Assembly: GCA_005880055.1 (NCBI GenBank)
Contig: VBJS01000127.1
Span: 1,391 to 16,305 of the forward strand
Length of the DNA stretch: 14,915 bases
DNA from: Chloroflexota bacterium
Lineage (GTDB): Bacteria; Chloroflexota; Dehalococcoidia; SM23-28-2; RBG-16-64-32
Reading direction: 5' to 3'
Shown here: one piece after another, positions 14,754-14,915 of the stretch
Position numbering within the stretch: position 1 is the stretch's first letter
Layout of the letters: each line of letters opens with the position of its first letter
Notes under the pieces: generated by a model
What the model was told of the DNA's origin: nothing
Databases searched by the model: none
Seen by the model: only the letters and a program-made list of their open reading frames with translations
Program-made: the position numbers and the translations under genes

Positions 14754-14845
14754 GTTCCGTTCGCCTGAGCGCGCCCGAGGCGCAGTCAAAGGGCTTCGTC
14801 CATCGGTATTAGCGCGATCCTGGCTGCCATTGCCGAGGGCGAAGG

Positions 14846-14870
14846 CCATCGACAAACTCAGGCCGAACGG
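14846..14870. repeat. Possible copy of a dispersed REP-like extragenic repeat
   Basis: The 25 bases starting ccatcgacaaactcagg and ending cgaacgg resemble, with about three mismatches, the CCTTCGACAAGCTCAGG plus GCGAACGG element that I recall as a dispersed extragenic repeat in many GC-rich bacterial genomes. Only one copy is in this window, so the repeat nature rests on memory, not on the sequence itself. It overlaps the earliest possible nuclease starts, which is a further reason to place that start downstream. The remainder, 14871-14915, shows nothing I can assign. Confidence 0.35.
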
Positions 14871-14915
14871 GAGGAGACACGGGGACGGTGGCGGCGGAGG
14901 TCCAGCGCACTAAAC

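Overview
The window is GC-rich, densely coded bacterial DNA. The gene set suggests a Chloroflexota-like bacterium, perhaps of the Dehalococcoidia type. The evidence is a four-domain S1 protein next to clpC and radA, an F420/PPOX-type flavoprotein, a complete mreBCD-mrdA-mrdB rod-shape cluster, two lipoproteins, and TTG/GTG starts in several genes. This placement is an inference from gene content and not proven; no rRNA or tRNA is present to anchor it.

Left part (1-6811). The 5' end of a minus-strand lipoprotein gene runs off the left edge. It diverges from a plus-strand unit that begins at an extended -10 promoter (289-297). That unit holds an S1-domain RNA-binding protein with a very long repetitive Glu/Pro/Ala tail, and clpC 19 bases downstream. 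A strong hairpin terminator (4941-4970) closes it. radA follows from its own promoter, apparently with almost no leader, and is coupled through a TGATG overlap to a small pyridoxamine-phosphate-oxidase-like protein. Together these genes cover translation/RNA binding, proteolysis and DNA repair.

Middle (6812-8489). One multi-spanning GT39/PMT-like membrane glycosyltransferase, with an uncertain start, ends tail-to-tail with the rod-shape cluster and overlaps it by 45 bases.

Right part (8445-14915, minus strand). In transcription order: a secreted staphylococcal-nuclease-like lipoprotein, then mreB, mreC, mreD, mrdA (PBP2) and mrdB (RodA). The last five build the elongasome: MreB filaments, the MreC/MreD membrane scaffold, the PBP2 transpeptidase and the RodA glycosyltransferase. 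Short gaps and 1-4 base overlaps indicate one operon from the promoter at 14124-14153.

The most notable anomaly is in mrdA. Just after its KTG active-site motif the reading frame breaks and a conserved segment is missing. The normal C-terminus lies in another frame and ends in a one-base overlap with the rodA start. Other notable points are a near-perfect 84-bp duplication beside a 39-bp tandem repeat in the S1 tail, and a low-complexity insert inside MreC. I see no mobile element, CRISPR array, RNA gene or evident novel multi-gene system. No stretch longer than 300 bases lacks a gene.
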